A DNA stretch of 64,000 bases from assembly GCA_002943765.1 (NCBI GenBank), contig PQWQ01000001.1, positions 5,367,501-5,431,500 on the forward strand. The letters run 5' to 3'. The notes beneath the pieces are model-generated. The model was not told where the DNA came from and did not search any database. It saw only the letters and a program-made list of their open reading frames with translations. Source of the DNA: Psoroptes ovis (taxonomy: Eukaryota; Arthropoda; Arachnida; Sarcoptiformes; Psoroptidae). The stretch's first letter is position 1. Each line of letters starts with the position of its first letter. Of this stretch, positions 12,903-25,800 are shown piece by piece. Both the position numbers and the translations under genes were made by a program.

Positions 12903-13235
12903 TTTTATGAAATAAAGGGTTAACCTTTTACAACAAAATATTGTTGAAGGGCAAATTGAAGCATTTTTTTTTCATTTCGATTACACACTACCACCAAACG
13001 ATAAATTTTGTCATCGCGAATCATGCGAAAAATCATTGGTTTTCAGTGTTTTCCATTGATAAAATCATGTAAATTTCTTTGAAAAATACAACTGCAGCCT
13101 CAGCAGACGCATTTAATCATTTATTCAATCATTTTTACTGGGATATTCTGGTTTCAAATTTCTTTGAGAAAATGGAAAGAGAAAAATTTAAAATAAATAA
13201 AATTTGTGGTTGAAATAATTGAATGAATGAATATT

Positions 13236-13318
13236 GTAGATTGTCCGAAAAGTTTATTCGGCTTTATCACAATAGAGTTGCTGATGAAAATCGGCCAAAA
13301 CTTTACGGACAATCTAAG
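13236..13318 (-). mobile_element. MITE copy 16, type B
   Basis: AGATTGTCCGAAAAG left, AATAGAGTTGCTGATG core, CTTTACGGACAATCTAA right. Confidence 0.85.
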
Positions 13319-13537
13319 AAAAATAAAATAAAATAAATCGATTTGACATGTCAATCATGGAAATTAATTTTTTAGGTTTTCCATTTCATTCAGTTTTTCA
13401 ATATTTTCCATTTTGTTTGTTTGTTTTTTAATGAAAATTGTAAACAATATAACGGCTGGTGCTGCAATAAATACTACAAGAATAAACATTGAAATTTATT
13501 ATTTTTTTAAATGTCAAATTTTCTCATAGATAAATAT

Positions 13538-13622
13538 TTAGGCATGTCCGAAAAGTTTTAGCCGATTTTCATCCAGCAACTCTCGGCTGATTAAGCCGAA
13601 TGAACTTTTTGGACAGCCTAAA
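13538..13622 (+). mobile_element. MITE copy 17, type B
   Basis: TTAGGCATGTCCGAAAAG left, CCAGCAACTCTC core, AACTTTTTGGACAGCCTAAA right. Confidence 0.85.
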
Positions 13623-13853
13623 TATATTCTCTTTTTGATTTTTTTTAAGATGTTTGATTTCTACTATTTTTGGATCAAACATATATATATTTTGATAATA
13701 ATGGTAAAATAGAATCAAGAACCTATGAGTAAATAAATGAATGAATGAATCGATGATGATGATGATCTTTGTCAATAATTTTTAATTTTCTAAAATGTCT
13801 TTGAAAAAATTCCATTTCCCATTTTTTAATGGAGTTAATATGTTGCTGTATGT

Positions 13854-13940
13854 ATTGGGTTGTCCGAAAAGTTTTTTACCGATTTTCAAATGTTTTTCAC
13901 GATTAATAAATCGACAAAAACTCTCAGGACAACTCAAATA
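13854..13940. mobile_element. MITE copy 18, type A, diverged
   Basis: TTGGGTTGTCCGAAAAG left. The right arm is eroded to CTCTCAGGACAACTCAA. Confidence 0.75.
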
Positions 13941-14767
13941 TTTTTGGCAAATTCATAGAATAACTGATTGTGAAGGGTATGGATGATTGAATGGATGGAT
14001 TGATGATAATTTCTATTTTAAGCCAGAATCAATGCTTTTTACTTGATAATATCATCGGATATTTACACAAATAATTTTACAAAAATAGCAGGCACACACA
14101 ATTCTCATAGAATTTGGTGAAAAATATGAAAGGTTTATACATTTGTTTATTTCAATCGATTTTTCACTGTGTATGTGTGAAAATTTCAATTCATTTCAAC
14201 ATTTCATTTTTGACAATAATTTCAATTCATCACATTTCGATTATCATTTATTTGTTTTGTTCAATTAATGTGAATTAATTAATCAAGCATTCACATTCAT
14301 ACATTTCATACATACATTGGTGAATATTTTTAGCCATTTTTTTGCTTGCAGTCATTTCAATTTAATTATATACACAGTTATAGGCTTCGTTTCAGCCTAA
14401 TTTATGTTCTAAAAATGCATTCAAAATTTGAATATTTTCAAAATATTTTACATTTGAATATTTTTTATTTATTTGTATTTGTATGATGATGAACGAATAA
14501 CATTGAATCAATGAATCGTAATTCAAAAATATTCGAAATCGAATTTGAAATTGAATTGAATTCATTTCACGTATATCGTTCATTCATTCATTCATTTCAT
14601 TAGTTCATTTCATTGATTACGGTTATTATTACATTACCATTATTATTGGAATGTCAACAATGGAAATCATTTCGAGATGGCCAGAAGCAATAAATGAATT
14701 TGAATTTTTTTCTTCTGCTGAAAAAATGTCTCATGAAAAATATCCATATATTGAATGTATATGTAAT

Positions 14768-14853
14768 ATTGGTTGTCCGAAAAGTTCATTCGGCTTAATC
14801 ACAATAGAGTTGTTCATCGAAAATCGGCCAAAACTTTTCGGACAACCTAATAT
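14768..14853 (-). mobile_element. MITE copy 19, type B
   Basis: TATTGGTTGTCCGAAAAG left, CTTTTCGGACAACCTAATA right. Near-consensus copy. Confidence 0.88.
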
Positions 14854-15024
14854 TGAGTAATTTTTCCAAATGTTTATCGGAAAATTTTTCATTTGTTTGT
14901 TTATTTATTTATTTATTTTTTTTTTTTTTTTTTTTGTTTGTTTGTATTTATTTTCATTTATTTATTTTTCCATTTAAAAATAATTTTGATTTTTTTAAAA
15001 AAGATTTTGACTCTGGTGTTTGCA

Positions 15025-15106
15025 TTAGGTTGTCCGGAAAGTTTTTGCCAATTTTTCAATAATTTTCTACAATATAACCGGCAAAAACTTTCCGGACAAC
15101 CTAATA
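15025..15106. mobile_element. MITE copy 20, type A with matched variant arms
   Basis: Left arm GTCCGGAAAG and right arm CTTTCCGGAC are exact complements, although both differ from the usual GTCCGAAAAG/CTTTTCGGAC pair. Ends TTAGG and CCTAATA. Confidence 0.88.
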
Positions 15107-15686
15107 CAAATATATATATTTGTGTGTACAACATTAGCCGATAAACGATAATAACGATTTTGGCGAACACACAAAGGCAAATGAATGAATGAATGAATCG
15201 ATTTTTAATGAATTTTTAATCATGACCAAATCACAAAGACCAATAGGGTCTTTGATTTGAAAAATTAAAAAAGATTTTTAAATTCAATTTTTCCGAACGG
15301 CAAAATGAAATGAAATTCAATTTAATTTGATTTTTTATCCTTTTTAATTTCATTTCTGCAGACGTAAACTGGAAATTTAATTGAAATTTTCACAAAAAAC
15401 TCCAATGAAAATAATAATAATCATCGATAACCAGTGTAGTTGCCGCAATACAAAAACGTCAATACTGTTCATTGTATCATTGAATCAATGATAATAATTG
15501 TGAAAATCGGTATGATTGGTCAACAATGAATCGATGATAATCGATCAATAATATCAAATTTTTACCCCCTAAAAACTATTATCATCAATTATTGTGACCA
15601 TATGAGCTTCAACCTACAATCTTAAAGAAAAATATTAAACCAACAAATAGCAAATGAATTACACGAATCAAAATAAGGAACCAAAA

Positions 15687-15800
15687 ATGTTTCGATTTTC
15701 AATAATTCAATCTACGAATTCAATTCTATCGATATTATTATTTTCGCTATTTTGGCTGTATAATGGCTATTATTATCATCAGTATTATCATCCACAATAA
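15687..15800 (+). other. Overlapping upstream ORF with signal-peptide-like protein
   Basis: A 37-codon ATG frame begins 76 nt upstream of the receptor ATG and ends inside receptor exon 1, in a different frame. Its product contains the hydrophobic run SILSILLFSLFWL, resembling a signal peptide. It is either an upstream ORF limiting receptor translation or the true N-terminus displaced by a frameshift in the ATT repeats. Confidence 0.4.
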
Positions 15801-16873
15801 TAATAATGATAGCTTTGAAAATATTAATAATAATAATGTCAATATCAATAACAATAATAATAATATTAAATTTTTAAATGATCAAACAGATGCAACCGCA
15901 GCAAAATTATTAATTATAAAATTTAATAATTTGAAAATTATCAATTTTATTGATGATAATCATTATAATTTAATATTAGCAGCTCAAACATTGATTATAT
16001 TCAATATTTACCAAACTAATAATAATTTCAGTATTGAAATTGATAATAATAATTGCAATAACGACAATAATAATAATGATAAACAACAATTGAAAAATAA
16101 TCAAATAAACGTCATAAATGGTTGTATCATTTTCGATGAATCAATAACTATTGTTTTTCATTGTTTATTATCGACAAATATCGATACAAATATTGCCATT
16201 TATCGTCAGCAGAATCATACATCATCTATTTATGATTTGTCAATAAACAATCAACCATCATCAACCACAGCAGCTATAAATTCAATTATCATTGAAAATA
16301 GCTTTGAATCGTGTGAAAATTTGTTGTCATCATTCACAACAATTGTAACTTTACATGACATTTATTCAGTGTTTTATCCTTTGACATTTATCGAATCAAC
16401 ATTAATATCAAAGTCATTATCATCATTGCAATCAACTACAACTGTCAAACCATTAAGTGAACCTTATCCGAAGAATTCAATGCCAAATTTCAATCAAATC
16501 TCGCCGTCATCATCATCATTAATATCACCATCATCATCATCATTATCATTGTCGTCGTCGTTATCATTGTCAACAACAGCCGAGATATCAATGAAAAATA
16601 TTTTTGTGCCAACCACAACATCAGCGACAGCAGCAACAGTCAAATATTCATCATCATCAGCAGCAACAGATTCAAATACTGTTACAACAACAACAACAAC
16701 AATATCATCAATATTGACGACTACAATCAATGATTCATTGAATGATTTGATTGTATCACTGTATAATAATCATAATAATCAAAATAATAATGATTATTAT
16801 TCAAATCAATCAATTGATTTCGGTGATAATGATAATGATGGTGATTCGAATAATGATGGATATTTGAATCCAA
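15763..16873 (+). CDS. 5-HT7: 5-HT7-like receptor exon 1 (extracellular N-terminus)
   Basis: Encodes residues 1-370 plus one base. Mostly Asn, Ser and Thr runs with no recognisable domain. Ends at a strong GTAAGT donor at 16874. Confidence 0.7.
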
Positions 16874-19800
16874 GTAAGTATAATTATAATCCTTTTAACC
16901 CGGTCTAATTAATCAAATTTTCATTTTTGAAACCTTACGAATTTTCCCCAAAAGATTTAAAAATAACATTAATCGTATTATTGAGCTTGATGATTGTTTG
17001 TACAATAATCGGTAATATATTGGTCTGTTTATCGGTTATATTGGTCAGAAAATTACGTCATCCATCCAATTATCTTTTGGTAAGTTTCACAAATTTTATT
17101 TTCCCCAAAAGTTTATCCGGCCATAAAATGAAAACTTTTGGGCCGTATGTGCATGCATGTGTCAGTGTGTTGAGCCAGGGCTATATGCAATAATAATAAT
17201 TTTTATTATTATCCATTGAACTTGTTTGATTTTTATTTGAATTTTATTTTTTCAAATAAAATAAAATCTAATCAACCGTAAATACATTTTTCGCCATTAT
17301 TATTATATTTTACACATTAAATTTCTTCCGAAAAATAATCAAATTCAAATTTTGCATAAACTGTGAGATATAATGACATGGAATGAACTGAATTGTTAAA
17401 AAAATACACAGAGAAATAATCGATTCAATTTTTCGGCCATAGTTTTCGGTGTGTGTGTGTGTGAATAGTGTTCTATGTATGTTTATGCCAGTCAATCTCA
17501 ACCAATGTTCCGCCAGATTTCAAAAGTATGCCGCCGAATTTCGAAAATCTACCTCATTCATTTACTCTTGGTGTGACGCTGCACAAATTTTTGTAAATAA
17601 AGGCTATTCCTTGTTTCAGTGTGCCGCAACGAAAAAAAAAAGTTGAGAATGACTGGTTTATGCATTGAACGATCGAATAATGAAACGCTGAACCAATAAC
17701 CTCATAGATTCATTTGATTCAATTTTCGATAGTTTTAAATTTAGTTTCAATCGAAAATCGATTTTAGATTTTTCAATAATTTGGCTGTGTGTAAAAACAA
17801 TTTGAAATTAAATTTCAAATTGTTTTCCAGATATGATTTCGGTTAAATTATCTTTATCATTATCATTATTCGAATTCGTTTCGAATAATCAATTTTTCCG
17901 AAATTTAATTTTTTCTGCCAATCTTAAAAATTTGATCCAAAAATTCCAATCTAAAAGATTTCTTTGATCAAAGATGATGTTCTTCGGAAATTCTTGTTTT
18001 TGTTTGCAATTTCACTAATGAATTTCGGATAGTTTCACTGGTTTAGGACCCAATTTTTCGATATTTTTCAAAAATTCGAATTTTTTCAAAAATTATTTTG
18101 ACATGACTTTGTTTATTTTGTTTGGTTTATTTGTTTTTCAACTTTTCCGAACTCAGCTTATCTTAACTCAGATTCTACAACAGAATATTAGCTTCGAAAA
18201 TGACAGGAGAATCATTTTTGTGTTTGTTCTCTGTTTGAAATTGAAAACAATCAAAGAAATTCATTTTCAAACACAACGAAAAAAGTTTTCAAACTTTGAT
18301 TGTTTGGTTGGTTGGCTGGTTGGTTGGCTGGCTGATATTGTTCGTTTCCTGTTCAATGTCTGTCTGTATTCGTGCACATTTAATTTTCCAAAATTTTGAT
18401 AAATTCAAACAAATATGATATGATTTCAAACAAACAACCAAGCCAAACCAACCGAACCAAATCAAACACAACACAGAATATTTAACCCGAAATTTTTTGA
18501 AAAATTTCAAAATTTTGAATTTTGAATTTTTTCTCTTCTTTGTAGTTTTATTCAAGATTTATCGAGATATTATTATTATTATTGTTATTATTTGAAATAT
18601 GTTTCGAATATTAGGCATGTCCGAAAAGTTTTGGCCGATTTGTATGTGCCAATTCGATTTTGATCAAGCCGAATGAACTTTTCGGACAACCTCTTTGATA
18701 TATATCAAAGAAGTTTTTTATGGAAGAATTTTTCGTTTATTTCTTAAACTTTTTCAAATAAAAAAAAAAAAAAAAAAAAATGGGAAAAATTTCATTTCAT
18801 TTCGATTCATTTTTTGTTTGCGATAAAAGTTTTTGCGATTTTTTTCATTTTCGTTGATTTTCTTTTGTGGCAAATTTAACATGGAAGAATTGTTCTTGTT
18901 ATTCTTTGTATTCTTTGGTTGTTGGAATATTCTTAAGAAAAAAAAATATTCTTGAAAAAATGAAAAAATATTAAAATTGAAATTTCTTCCATTCCCTTCG
19001 TTCTTGTTCGTCAGTCATAGAAATAAATAAAAAACTTTGCTACAATGTCAGTCAGTCAGTCAGTTTCGTGTGTGCCATTATTTCAGCCTTGATTTCTACG
19101 TATTTCGCCGTATTTTCAATGCATTTTTCCCGTCGTTGCGAACTACAGGCCCCTGACGAAACAGGTCCCTAAAACAAATACTAGGCAATAATAGGCCCTA
19201 GAACAAATGCCGACCTAGACAAAGGGGCCGAGAGAGATATGAGTAGTGAAATAACACAGAGACCGAATCTCATTATGAATTAGGTTTTCCGAAAAGTTTT
19301 TGCCGATTATATCGTAAGGAATTATGAGAAAATCGGCAACAACTTATCGGACAACCTAATATTTTATCGCAGCCAAAGAAATGCGAAAAAAATGATTCGA
19401 AAAAAAAAATCGTATTGTAAATCACCATCAAAATAAATGTTGTTGTTTCACCCATTGCATGCATTTGCATGTGCATGTAATGTGAAATATTTAAATGCAT
19501 TCATGTTATTATTATTATTCTCGAATGCATTTAAATAAATGCATAATAATAATATTGAATTTCTAGTTTTAATTCAGAGTTTTAAAATTAATTTTCAGAG
19601 TTTTCAAGTTAAATTTCGTAATTATACAGGCTAAAATTACATTCAAAACTATGAAATTCAACTTGAAAACTCTGAAAATGAATTTTAAAACTACGAATTA
19701 AAACTTGAAACCCTGTAAATAATAAAAATATTGCAACAAAAAAAAAAAATACAAGATAAAACATGTTTTTTCTACGGAAAAAATAATAAAGGAACACACA

Positions 19801-22800
19801 AAAATTAACCTTCGAGAGATAAAATTTAAAATTATTTTTGAAATTTTGTAAAATGTTGAAAATATGCAGCCAGCAGAATATCATTAAAATGCATGCAAAA
19901 ATATTAGCGATTGTCCGAAAAGTTCATTCGGCATAAGCGATAGAGTTGCTGATGAGAATCGGCCAAAACTTTACGGACAACCAAAATACAAGAATAACAG
20001 CCGTTAAATTTTATGAATTTCATAAATATTTTCCGTTGTTATTTCTGCTGTTTATATGAATATTTTATCAATTCATTTGTTTGCGTGTATTCAAATTATT
20101 TTTTATTCTTTATTATTTGCGTACATTACACAGATATCATCAGCGTAGAACTGAGGTATCTGTAACTGATGAATTTAATGAAATTTTTTCAATTTATTTC
20201 ATTCATTAAATCAAATTAAAACATTTTGAAACAAAAATTCCTTCAGATTCATATTCATATTCATTCAATTCAATTACATTCAATTATTACATTCATTTAT
20301 TCATTTATTTGATGTGCATTCCTTTGTGTTTCTTTATTTCTTTGTTTAATTTCATTTTATTCAATTTTCTTGTGTTTCGATGATTACTCTTGCATTGTAT
20401 TCCTTTTCCAAAGGTTGCTCAGATTTGGCTTTTTTGGCTGTTGTTTTGTTTCTGTTGTTTTGGCTGTTTTTACAAGGTCTTGTTAGCAAAAATGAAAAAT
20501 TCGACAATAATTTTTTAATGTGAAAAATGATGAAAATGATTCTTCATAGTTTTAATGATAATTTGGGCCCTTAATTACCCAGAAGATATGCAAGCGCTGT
20601 GTGTATTGTTGCTGATATTGTTTTCAATGTTTCATAATTCATAATTGTTTTTGTGTACCATTGGGGCTTTTCAATTCGTTTTATTTATTTATTTATTCAT
20701 GTTTTTTTTTCAATGAATTTCTGCGAAATGAAAATTTCTATTCAAAACATATGAAAACAAACGATACGATACAATATGAGAATGAGAATTGTATGCAGAT
20801 CTTATAAAATGAATGGACTGAAATTCTTGGAAAATCCAAGAATTCTCCAAGAATTTCATCATTTTTCTTAAAGAATAAGAATTAATATTCTTAGTTTTCT
20901 TTTTTGTTTCGCATCTGTGTTTTTTGAAAATTCTTACCCAAATACACTTACGACCAATGACGATTAGATATTATCATATTCAAAATGTAATAATAATTTG
21001 TTACTCTTGTTCACATTGTAATGATTTCAATGAAATTGTATTGTTGTTGTTCGTATTTTCACATTTGAAAATATATATGAGAAAACAATGCAAATATCAT
21101 CATGATGATGATCATTATTATCAATTATTCTTTAAAGAATAGCTGATTCTATTTATTCTGATATTTTTTGTAATATTTTTGAATATCAATAATAAAATAA
21201 TATTAATGACTATTATAACGATAGTTATGAAATGAATAATGACTTGAATAAATAAATAAACCAAAATAAATATGAATACACGAGTTATAACTATGATGAG
21301 TTATACCATTATCATCATCATCATTATCATTGATTCATTGTAGTCATTACTACATTAACATTGTATATTATTACTTACATTGTTGCTTAGCATTGAATAT
21401 TTGAATTTTTGTTTTTATTTTTTTTTAGATTCATTCTTTGGTAATTTCAATGTTCAACTTTGACTTTATTTCATTCATTTGCATTAATGATTCAACCAAT
21501 GATTGAATTGAATATATTCGGTTATATTTTTAGAATCATTATTTAAATTATAAATGACCAATATTGATCGGTGAAATTACTTTGTTATTCATTCTTATTG
21601 TTTCGCAATAATTCCTTGATTAAATTCTCGATATTTTTCCAGCAAAAATCATTGCACTGATAAGCACCAAGATTTTTGAACTATTAGGTTGCCCCATAAG
21701 TTTTTGTCGTTTTTCAAATGAAAAAATTCGAAAAAAAAGCGGCAAGAACTTATGGGACGACCCAATATTTGATTGGTTAAAGATGCCGATCGACTTATAA
21801 TAGAAGGGTATTTTGATTAGCCCTTGTCAGTCGACAGTGATAAGAAATCCATGTTGATTTCTTGACTGATGTTTTTTCGGCTGTTTTAGTTTGGTTGTTT
21901 AATGTTGTAAATACCAATGAATTATTACTCCGAAAAAACATTGCATCGATACAAATCTTCGATGTAAATCTTCGTCTATCTTTTTTAGACCAAAATAGTA
22001 GGGAAAAAAACATATTTCAAACAATAATCTTCCATCACAGTAATCATCGAAAAAAATGTTATGGTGTGAGATATAACTTCTTCTTTAACCAAAAAGAGTG
22101 ATATGAATAAATCTAAATAAATGAATGAATAAAAATTCAGACACTGAATTCCTTAAACGGTTAAAACATGGTGGTGAATGTGTAATACATACAGTGATTG
22201 CCATTAGACAAGATGTATTTCGGCAAATATTTGGTTGTCCCAAAAGTTTTTGCTGTTTTATATCGTAGAAAATCATTGAAAAATCGGCAAAAACATATGG
22301 GACAACCTAATATATTTTATTTTGAGTAAATCAAAATAATCATTCTGTTGAAAAATGGAATCATTGTTGTTGTTGTTGTTGATGTTTGCTTTGATTTCGA
22401 GGAATTTTTCCAGATAGAAAATATAAAACAACCAAGAAAGATAAATGACATTTTGATTATTGATATCAGTAATGATATCCATCTCTCACATTTATTTTAT
22501 CCTTTGAAATGATGGTGATGATGATGATGAATCTCTGACTTTTTCCAAATCGTATTTGACTGTGTGTTCTTATTGCTTGCTTGTTTGCTTGCTTTGATCC
22601 TTATGTACCGAAATCAGCACTGATTGTATTATTATGATTATCAGTGCCTTAAATAAATAAAAGTAAATCACAGAATTCTGTCATCGGTTATTATCGTAGT
22701 ATGAAAATAAATAAATAACTGATAAAAATACTGAATAACTGAATCTTAAATGGATGAAAATGAAAGAATAATCGAAACAGAAACAACAACGACTACGACA

Positions 22801-25800
22801 AAAACCGGATAAAATCCGCGAAAAATAAAAAATGAAATAAAATCTGGAAAAATTCACAAATGTCATGTCGAAATTTTCGTTTTCATTCGTCTATCCGGAA
22901 AGTTCTAGGCGATTTTCATGCATAGCTCTATTCGATTAAGCCGAATAAACTTTTCGGACAATCTAATATTTATTTATTTATTTATTTTTCTTAAAGATTT
23001 TTCACAAAGATTTTCTTCTTCATCATCATCATCCAATCATCAAATGATGTGATTACATTGTAAATATATTATATCTTAGACAACAAACAAACAACAACAA
23101 AAAATGTTTGATGTTGTCAAGCATTGAGTAAACATTGAATGAGTGAAGGGACCAAACGAATCGTTGGAACTCAAATCTCAGATTATTGTCTTCTCATTAT
23201 TTGGACTTTATTCTGTTGTTGTTGTCCATAATAATCGAAAAATCAAACACACAATTTGAATAACAAGGAAAATGTCTTGGAATTTTCTTTTCTTTGATTT
23301 TCATCTCATCCATTTATTAGCTTGTCCCATAAGTTCTTACCGTTTTTCGAATGGAAAAAAATTTGAAAAAATAGCGGCAAGAACTTATGGGACAACCTCC
23401 CACAATACATTTTCAAAAGGCATTTTCCATGTTATTTCATGTATGATTGATTGGCTTATTCTTATTTTTTTCTTTTCTTATTTTCTTTTCTTAGGTTTAC
23501 TTCAAAAGTTTATTGATTTTGATAGTTTTTCCATTGTTTGTTTGTTCGGTTGTTTTTGTTTGTTTATTTGTCCATCAATCGCTAATGTGTTGTTATTGTT
23601 TATTATTATGAAACACAACAAGCAAAAATTGTAATCTGAGATTAAAGGTTTTAAAACATAAATTTTCTTTGCTTTTCACAATTTTCGTTTCTTGAGAAAA
23701 TAATATTAGCAATTGTCCGAAAAGTTCATTCGGCTTTATCAATAGAATGGTTCATAAAAATCCGCCACAACTTTCCGGACAACCCTAATAATTTTTTTCT
23801 TTCGTTAATATTTTATCATGATGATAAGAAAAAAAAAATTCTCAAGTCTTAAAATATTTACCAAAGCAAAGCAGTGAAGAAAATTTCAAAAGCAATTTTC
23901 TCTTTGATTGATTTTAATTTCCTCTCTTCGTCGCCGTCTTATATATTAGTATTGTCCGAAAAGTTCATTCGGCTTAATCGAATAGAATTGCTCATAAAAA
24001 TCGGCTAGAACTTTCCGGACAACCTAATATATTTCTTAATGTTGTTTTCTTTCTTTTTGAAAATTTCCGAAGAAATTTCGCACTTATGCCTCGCTTTCAA
24101 AAATATAATAATCTACGAAACATTTGAAAATAAATTTTTAATCATTTAATTGACTGTATCATAAGATAAAAAATGGTTGAAAAATGAAATATTTTTTGAA
24201 TCAAACGAGAAAATGAAATTATTTCGATAAAAGTTAATCTGATTTCGACAATAATATAATATATAAGGTTGTCCAAAAAGTTCTTGTCGATTTTCATGAA
24301 CAATTCTATCGAATAGACCGAATGAACTTTTCGGACAACCTAATAATATTATTAAAAACAAGCATCTATAACCCTGTGTGTGTATTATTATTATTATTAT
24401 TATTATACGAAGCCAAAAATTAAAGTTCAAACATCATTCAAATTAATATTAAACATTAAAATTAAAATCAAATCATTATTAATTTTGTTTATTTTTTGCT
24501 CAGTTTTATTTCCAAGCAAACAAATTCATGTTCATTCACTTACCCCCACTACTACCACCACCACCACCACCATCAAAATACACAACTATTCGATATAATA
24601 GTCATTAGCACACACACACACACACACACAATAATAATCATTATTAATCGAATATTGATATTTATTTATTTTTCTCCAATCTTATATATGTGTGGTACCA
24701 AACCATTGGAAAAAAAAATTTTTTAGGTATCATTAGCAATATCAGACCTTTGTGTTGCCATATTGGTAATGCCATTAGCATTACATTATGAATTATCACA
24801 ATCATGGCGTTTATCGAACAGTATCTGTGATTTATGGGTCTCATTCGATGTGACCGCATGTACATCATCAATATTAAATCTATGTACAATATCAATAGGT
24901 TTGTTGTTCTTTGTTTTTTTTTGAATTTGACATTTTTCATGTCTTTGTAAATTATTATTATTAATGTTTATTTTTCTCGTCTATTCTTTGTTCTATATTG
25001 CTTTAATTCAATTTCCAAAAAACAATATTTCTTCCTGATCATTTGGAATTATATTGGGGCCATAATCACCCTAATAATGATGATGGTTATGACAAATATT
25101 CATTCATTTTGAAAAATAAATGGCTAAATTTGTATGTATTGAATGGCTATAGATCGTTATCTTGCTATTAAAAAACCATTAACATATGGTGTACGGCGAA
25201 CGACGAAACGTATATTATCATTTATTGTCGTTGTTTGGATTGCATCTTGTCTCATATCGATACCGCCTGTACTGATACTTGGCAATGAACATGGGACACC
25301 TGAACAACCAACATGTGAAGTTAGCCAAAATTTAGGCTATCAATTATATGCAACATTAGGTGCATTTTATATACCATTAATCGTTATGATTGTTATGTAT
25401 TATAAAATTTATATCGCCGCTAAACGTGTTGTCGATGCTGAATTACGTGATCAACGGCCATCATCATTTTCATCAACCACCGTTAATCAGAATATGATGG
25501 TTATGAAATCAAATAGATTCTATTCACTACGTAGACAGCATTCAAATTATGATCGTAGTAGTCGAAAGCTGTCAAATGAAAAATCGACATCATCATCAAC
25601 CACTGTTAAATTATTACCATCATCATCATCATCATCAACAATAATTAATCAACAACAACAACAGCAACCCCAACAGCCCCAGCAACAAAATGACAATTGT
25701 CAAAAACGAATACAACATAAAAGAAAAAAGCGACAAAAATTTTACCACAGATATTGCCGTTGTTGTTGTTGTTATTATTGTTGTTGTAAGTGTTGTTTTA

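Larger units (their letters stand above)
1..15762. other. Gene-free upstream DNA of the 5-HT7-like receptor
   Basis: No coding exon was found in this stretch on either strand, apart from the weak Cys-rich patch near 4.2 kb reported as a finding. It is AT-rich DNA with short TTCATT, AATG and GT microsatellites, 20 A/B/C hairpin elements, one D-family hairpin and one perfect-core palindrome near 0.9 kb. Short open frames here are either translations of the hairpin elements or low-complexity runs. It probably contains the receptor promoter close to 15.7 kb, but no core promoter motif could be identified with confidence. Confidence 0.6.
17080..24726 (+). other. 5-HT7-like receptor intron 2, 7.6 kb
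   Basis: Large intron with ten A/B/C MITEs (copies 21-30), one family D hairpin and CA/AAT microsatellites. No alternative exon was recognised. Starts GTAAGT and ends TTTTTTAG. Confidence 0.75.

Noticed and set aside
16494..16730. Minus-strand Asp/Val-rich ORF opposite receptor exon 1
   Set aside because: Reverse complement of the CAT/ACA repeats encoding the Ser/Thr-rich N-terminus.
25143..25152. ATG of the MAIDRY frame as a start codon for a separate GPCR fragment
   Set aside because: These bases are the end of an intron: CTATAG is the acceptor, and the Asp codon is completed from exon 3, which supplies TM2-TM3.
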